This document shows positions 28,064-30,474 of a stretch of DNA of 30,474 nucleotides, in pieces (the first letter of the stretch is position 1; each line of letters begins with the position of its first letter). The notes under the pieces were generated by a model, which saw nothing but the letters and a program-made list of their open reading frames with translations, made no database searches and was not told the origin of the DNA. The DNA comes from a virus: positions 1,256 to 31,729 of IMG/VR virus record IMGVR_UViG_3300003321_000583. One strand, written 5' to 3'. The position numbers and the translations under genes were made by a program.

Positions 28064-29613
28064 TTGACGATGCGGTTGATGTTGCCGATCTGCTCAGCAG
28101 TCAGCCCGTGTGCCTTGGCCGACTTACGCAACCACGTGGCCACGTTCGCCTCGGTCTTGTCTGGATCCGAGTCAGCAAGCTTCGTGAGTTGCTTGCTGTC
28201 GTTCTTCAATGACTGCAGCCGGACCAGCACATCGCGTCGTTGTGACGCCGTTACCTGGTCGTACTTACGGAGAACACTGTCGACGTCTTCCAGCTTCAGC
28301 GCCGCGATCGTCGCCTTCGATCCGCTGTCCAGCGTGAGCGCCGACTCCATGAATTTGGCGTCGTTGACGATGAACCTGAAGCCGTTCTTAGAGAACGCGC
28401 CGCCGTTGTCGATCGCGTGGCCGGTGAATCCACCAGCGACGCCGGTCCAAAGAACGTTGCCTCCGTGCCGGTCGTTGTTCGCAGTCAGCACGTCGAGCAG
28501 GAACGTCTTGCGGTGCGACTCGTTGGCTGCGAAGCCAGCTGTGTCTGCAAGGATCTGATCTTCGAATCGCAAGCCGGCCTGAGCGCCAGGCACAAACTCC
28601 TGCATCGAGCCCGAGACTTTGCCGATCTTCCTGGCAACGGTGTCAGGCACAACTGCGCCTTCACCATGCATAAGCCGGTCGAGTTCGGCGACGGCCGCCT
28701 CACGTTGCGCGAGCGCCTTCGCTACCTTCTCGCCTTCGACGGTGCCAACAGGCTTCCAAACGACCTGTTTGGTGCCTTCGGACGTCTCCAGCGTCAGAAT
28801 CTTCGCCGGGTTCACACCCTGGTCGGACACGCGACGCTCGCTGATGACCTTCACGTCGTCCGTCATCCAGCTCGGAGCTGACGTGTCCCGCGGCTTGTCG
28901 GCGTTGTCGTTCGCAGGCTTCGCCTTCAGCTGCCCAACCTTCCGCTCGTACTCGCGGAATGCTGTTGGGTCGTACTTCGCTCGCTCCGGCTCCCAGATTT
29001 CGCCAGCTCGCAACGGTGGAGCGAGGCCCCATTCATCGCTGATTGACGGCCGCGGCTTGTCTTCGGTGATGCCGCGGCGCTGCGCCATCGATGCGGTAAG
29101 CGCGCGAACGGTCGAACGGCATCGGTGATGCAGCGGCGGAAAATGAGTCAGCCACCACGGATCGTCGTGGCGCAGGACTGTGCCGGCGCACTCCAAACAC
29201 GTAGGACTGGTGCGTCCATCCAAAACCGCATCGTAGAACTGATACGGCATGCTTGCCGTCACAGCAGGATCGCTAAGCTGGTAGTACCGCCCAGTGTTGT
29301 ACGCAGTCTGGTTCGCGTTGATGAACGCCGTATCCAGATTCGCAGCGTTCTTCGTCGTGAACGCTTTCCCGAGCTCCTTTCGAAGCTCCTTGCGCCACGC
29401 GTCGATCGGTGTTCCCTTGTCGATCGCCTTCTGCAGCGAATCGAACACGGCCTGCACGACCTTCAGCTGCTGCGTGCCAGCAATCGTGAACGACTGCCGG
29501 CGCGCCTTCGCCGACATCGCATCCCACTCGGACTTCGTGACTGGGACCCGAGCGCGAAACCACGCTGAGGCTTCAGCGAACTTATCCGGATCGGCCGGAG
29601 CGCGTTTGGCCAC
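28060..29613 (-). CDS. Mu F-like head morphogenesis protein fused to a kinase-like domain
   Basis: 517 aa from a GTG three nt after the previous stop. Residues 1-200 match phage Mu gpF-type minor head proteins, with CLECAGTVLRHDDPWWLTHF and PPLHHRCRS near 139-167. Residues about 265-430 look like a PI3/4-kinase- or HipA-like kinase: ATP lysine in QVVWKP (K287), an acidic alpha-C-like helix (REAAVAELDRLMHG), hinge MQEFVPG, catalytic NNDRHGGN (D381, N386) and metal motif DNGGAF (D402). The C-terminal 85 residues are helical. The gpF part joins portal and head; the kinase could be packaged and injected. The kinase substrate is unknown. Confidence 0.8.
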   Translation of the reverse strand: MAKRAPADPDKFAEASAWFRARVPVTKSEWDAMSAKARRQSFTIAGTQQLKVVQAVFDSLQKAIDKGTPIDAWRKELRKELGKAFTTKNAANLDTAFINANQTAYNTGRYYQLSDPAVTASMPYQFYDAVLDGRTSPTCLECAGTVLRHDDPWWLTHFPPLHHRCRSTVRALTASMAQRRGITEDKPRPSISDEWGLAPPLRAGEIWEPERAKYDPTAFREYERKVGQLKAKPANDNADKPRDTSAPSWMTDDVKVISERRVSDQGVNPAKILTLETSEGTKQVVWKPVGTVEGEKVAKALAQREAAVAELDRLMHGEGAVVPDTVARKIGKVSGSMQEFVPGAQAGLRFEDQILADTAGFAANESHRKTFLLDVLTANNDRHGGNVLWTGVAGGFTGHAIDNGGAFSKNGFRFIVNDAKFMESALTLDSGSKATIAALKLEDVDSVLRKYDQVTASQRRDVLVRLQSLKNDSKQLTKLADSDPDKTEANVATWLRKSAKAHGLTAEQIGNINRIVK

Positions 29614-29616
29614 GCG

Positions 29617-29850
29617 TCACGACTTGACGGTGATGTTACCGCTGGTACCGGTCGTATACGTCCAGCGAACACCGGTGCCAGGATACGTCGGTACGAACAT
29701 CGGATCCTGCCACCAAGGCGAGTTCGGTACGATGTACGGATCCACGGGGGTGTAAGGCACGGGTTGGAGCGATGGCGCGCACGTGCAGCGCTGCACATCA
29801 GGCGACAGCGAAGCGCCACAACGAGTGCAAATCCAACCCTCACGACTCAT
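29617..29850 (-). CDS. Small zinc-ribbon protein, third of a cluster
   Basis: 77 aa, start overlapping the previous stop (ATGA). Residues 7-30 carry CTRCGASLSPDVQRCTC, one zinc ribbon. The rest is Pro/Tyr/Thr-rich (VPYTPVDPYIVPNSPWW) and ends in beta-prone residues. It resembles the N-terminal half of its two upstream neighbours and has lost their second Cys set. The function is unknown. Confidence 0.6.
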   Translation of the reverse strand: MSREGWICTRCGASLSPDVQRCTCAPSLQPVPYTPVDPYIVPNSPWWQDPMFVPTYPGTGVRWTYTTGTSGNITVKS

Positions 29851-30074
29851 GTGATAGCCCCATTGCAGTCAGCACACTCAGAGTCGACGTTGCAGACGTA
29901 GATCGCGAAGCAGCGCGGGCAGTGCCATCGCTCATCGGCTGGCGCTACTTCCGGAGCATCCGGATAGCCACCGGGGAATGACGCTGGCAGCTGCAGCGCG
30001 CTTTGGCACGTTTGGCAGACTCCGTTGCACTCGCGCACAGTTCCGCACGGGCAGATTCCCCAGTACGTCGTCAT
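29847..30074 (-). CDS. Small double zinc-ribbon protein, second of a cluster
   Basis: 75 aa from the ATG at 30074 (ATGA overlap). It has two Cys sets: YWGICPCGTVREC with CQTC, then WHCPRCFAIYVC with CADC. It is a paralogue of the next upstream protein, sharing YWG.C.CGT.R.C, PA.FP.GYP and W.CP.C. A longer frame begins at 30146 but lies over the neighbour. Function unknown. Confidence 0.65.
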   Translation of the reverse strand: MTTYWGICPCGTVRECNGVCQTCQSALQLPASFPGGYPDAPEVAPADERWHCPRCFAIYVCNVDSECADCNGAIT

Positions 30075-30292
30075 GCTGGCGGGTTGCAGAAGCTGCAGGT
30101 AGACGAACGCGGCGAGTGGATCCGATGGCATGTCGGACATTCCCAACCCTGCAGCGGTGGCGGAGCAAGCGGAGGCCCCGGATAGCCATACGGAAAGGCC
30201 GCCGGGATGGCCGCTTGCGAGCCGCAGTTAGCGCACTGCCATGTGCACGGCCGTTGCGTGCCGCACGAACATACCCCCCAGTAGTCGTTCAC
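30071..30292 (-). CDS. Small double zinc-ribbon protein, first of a cluster
   Basis: 73 aa from a GTG preceded by GGTGA. It contains WGVCSCGTQRPCTWQCANCG and WECPTCHRIHSPRSSTCSFC, two zinc-ribbon-like Cys sets joined by a Pro-rich linker (PYGYPGPPLAPPPLQG). The next gene is its paralogue. Such cysteine knuckles bind zinc and often nucleic acid or proteins. It lies upstream of the head morphogenesis gene. Confidence 0.65.
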   Translation of the reverse strand: MNDYWGVCSCGTQRPCTWQCANCGSQAAIPAAFPYGYPGPPLAPPPLQGWECPTCHRIHSPRSSTCSFCNPPA

Positions 30293-30300
30293 GCGTCACC

Positions 30301-30474
30301 TCAGCCTGCGGTGTATTCGTATCCGTCCATGAACATCGTGACGGCGGTCGAACTTGCCAGCGCCTGCACCACCGTCGACGCATCGACAACGTAGTTGTAC
30401 AGGTCGAGCACCGTGTTTGCTGCCATCGGATACGCGTCGAGCACGCGCGTACCGGCGGCATCAGCGCCTATGGA
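30301..30474 (-). CDS. C-terminal end of a minus-strand protein (partial)
   Basis: At least 57 residues run in from the right edge and end at TGA (30303-30301). The visible part (YPMAANTVLDLYNYVVDAST, MFMDGYEYTAG) is helical with an aromatic end. A short version starting at an inner ATG would be 41 aa. Portal or a small accessory protein is possible by position, but nothing in the fragment decides it. Confidence 0.5.
   Translation of the reverse strand, partial: SIGADAAGTRVLDAYPMAANTVLDLYNYVVDASTVVQALASSTAVTMFMDGYEYTAG

Noticed and set aside
16483-30292. A tailocin or other headless contractile system
   Set aside because: Capsid, prohead protease, scaffold and gpF-like genes are present, so a full virion is encoded.
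1-30474. CRISPR array, tRNA or rRNA genes, insertion sequences
   Set aside because: No regularly spaced repeats, cloverleaf-like sequence, transposase motif or terminal repeats were seen. A tRNA scan would be needed to exclude a missed tRNA.

Overview
The window reads as the late structural region of a contractile-tailed (myovirus-type) phage or prophage with a Mu-like gene set. Almost all genes lie on the minus strand and are packed with ATGA, GTGA and TGATG stop/start overlaps. From right to left the order is: zinc-ribbon cluster, Mu F-like head protein, ClpP-type prohead protease with scaffold, major capsid, capsid-associated and connector proteins, tail terminator, sheath, tube, frameshifted tail chaperones, tape measure, baseplate hub/spike, gpW/gp25-like, gpJ-like, gpI-like, fibres, amidase, membrane proteins. 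Portal and terminase genes are not seen and presumably lie beyond the right edge. The host is not named by the sequence. High GC by inspection and a lipoprotein with a long Gly/Ala-rich linker suggest Myxococcota, as an inference.

Region 1-1940 is accessory: a plus-strand gene end at 2-118 and four small minus-strand genes, two of which are a single-membrane-segment/coiled-coil/CxxC pair flanked by inverted repeats. A strong minus-strand terminator at 1874-1912 closes the late operon. Region 1939-10374 holds membrane proteins, a lysis amidase, fibres and the distal baseplate. Region 10375-14604 interrupts the baseplate operon between the hub/spike gene and the gpW-like gene. It carries a plus-strand lipoprotein, three plus-strand cassettes with shared leaders, shared border repeats and long hairpins, three small minus-strand genes, and an NrnB-like DHH phosphoesterase with an in-frame TAA. 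Region 14647-21706 is tail and region 21696-30292 is head, neck and capsid decoration.

The most notable points are: a Mu F-like head protein fused to a PI3/4-kinase- or HipA-like kinase domain; the plus-strand cassette array; the interrupted DHH phosphoesterase; a textbook -1 frameshift signal in the tail chaperone gene; inverted repeats able to pair the ribosome binding site of a small membrane protein gene with its own 3' UTR; and a cluster of three zinc-ribbon genes. All family assignments come from reading motifs by eye. No database search was run.
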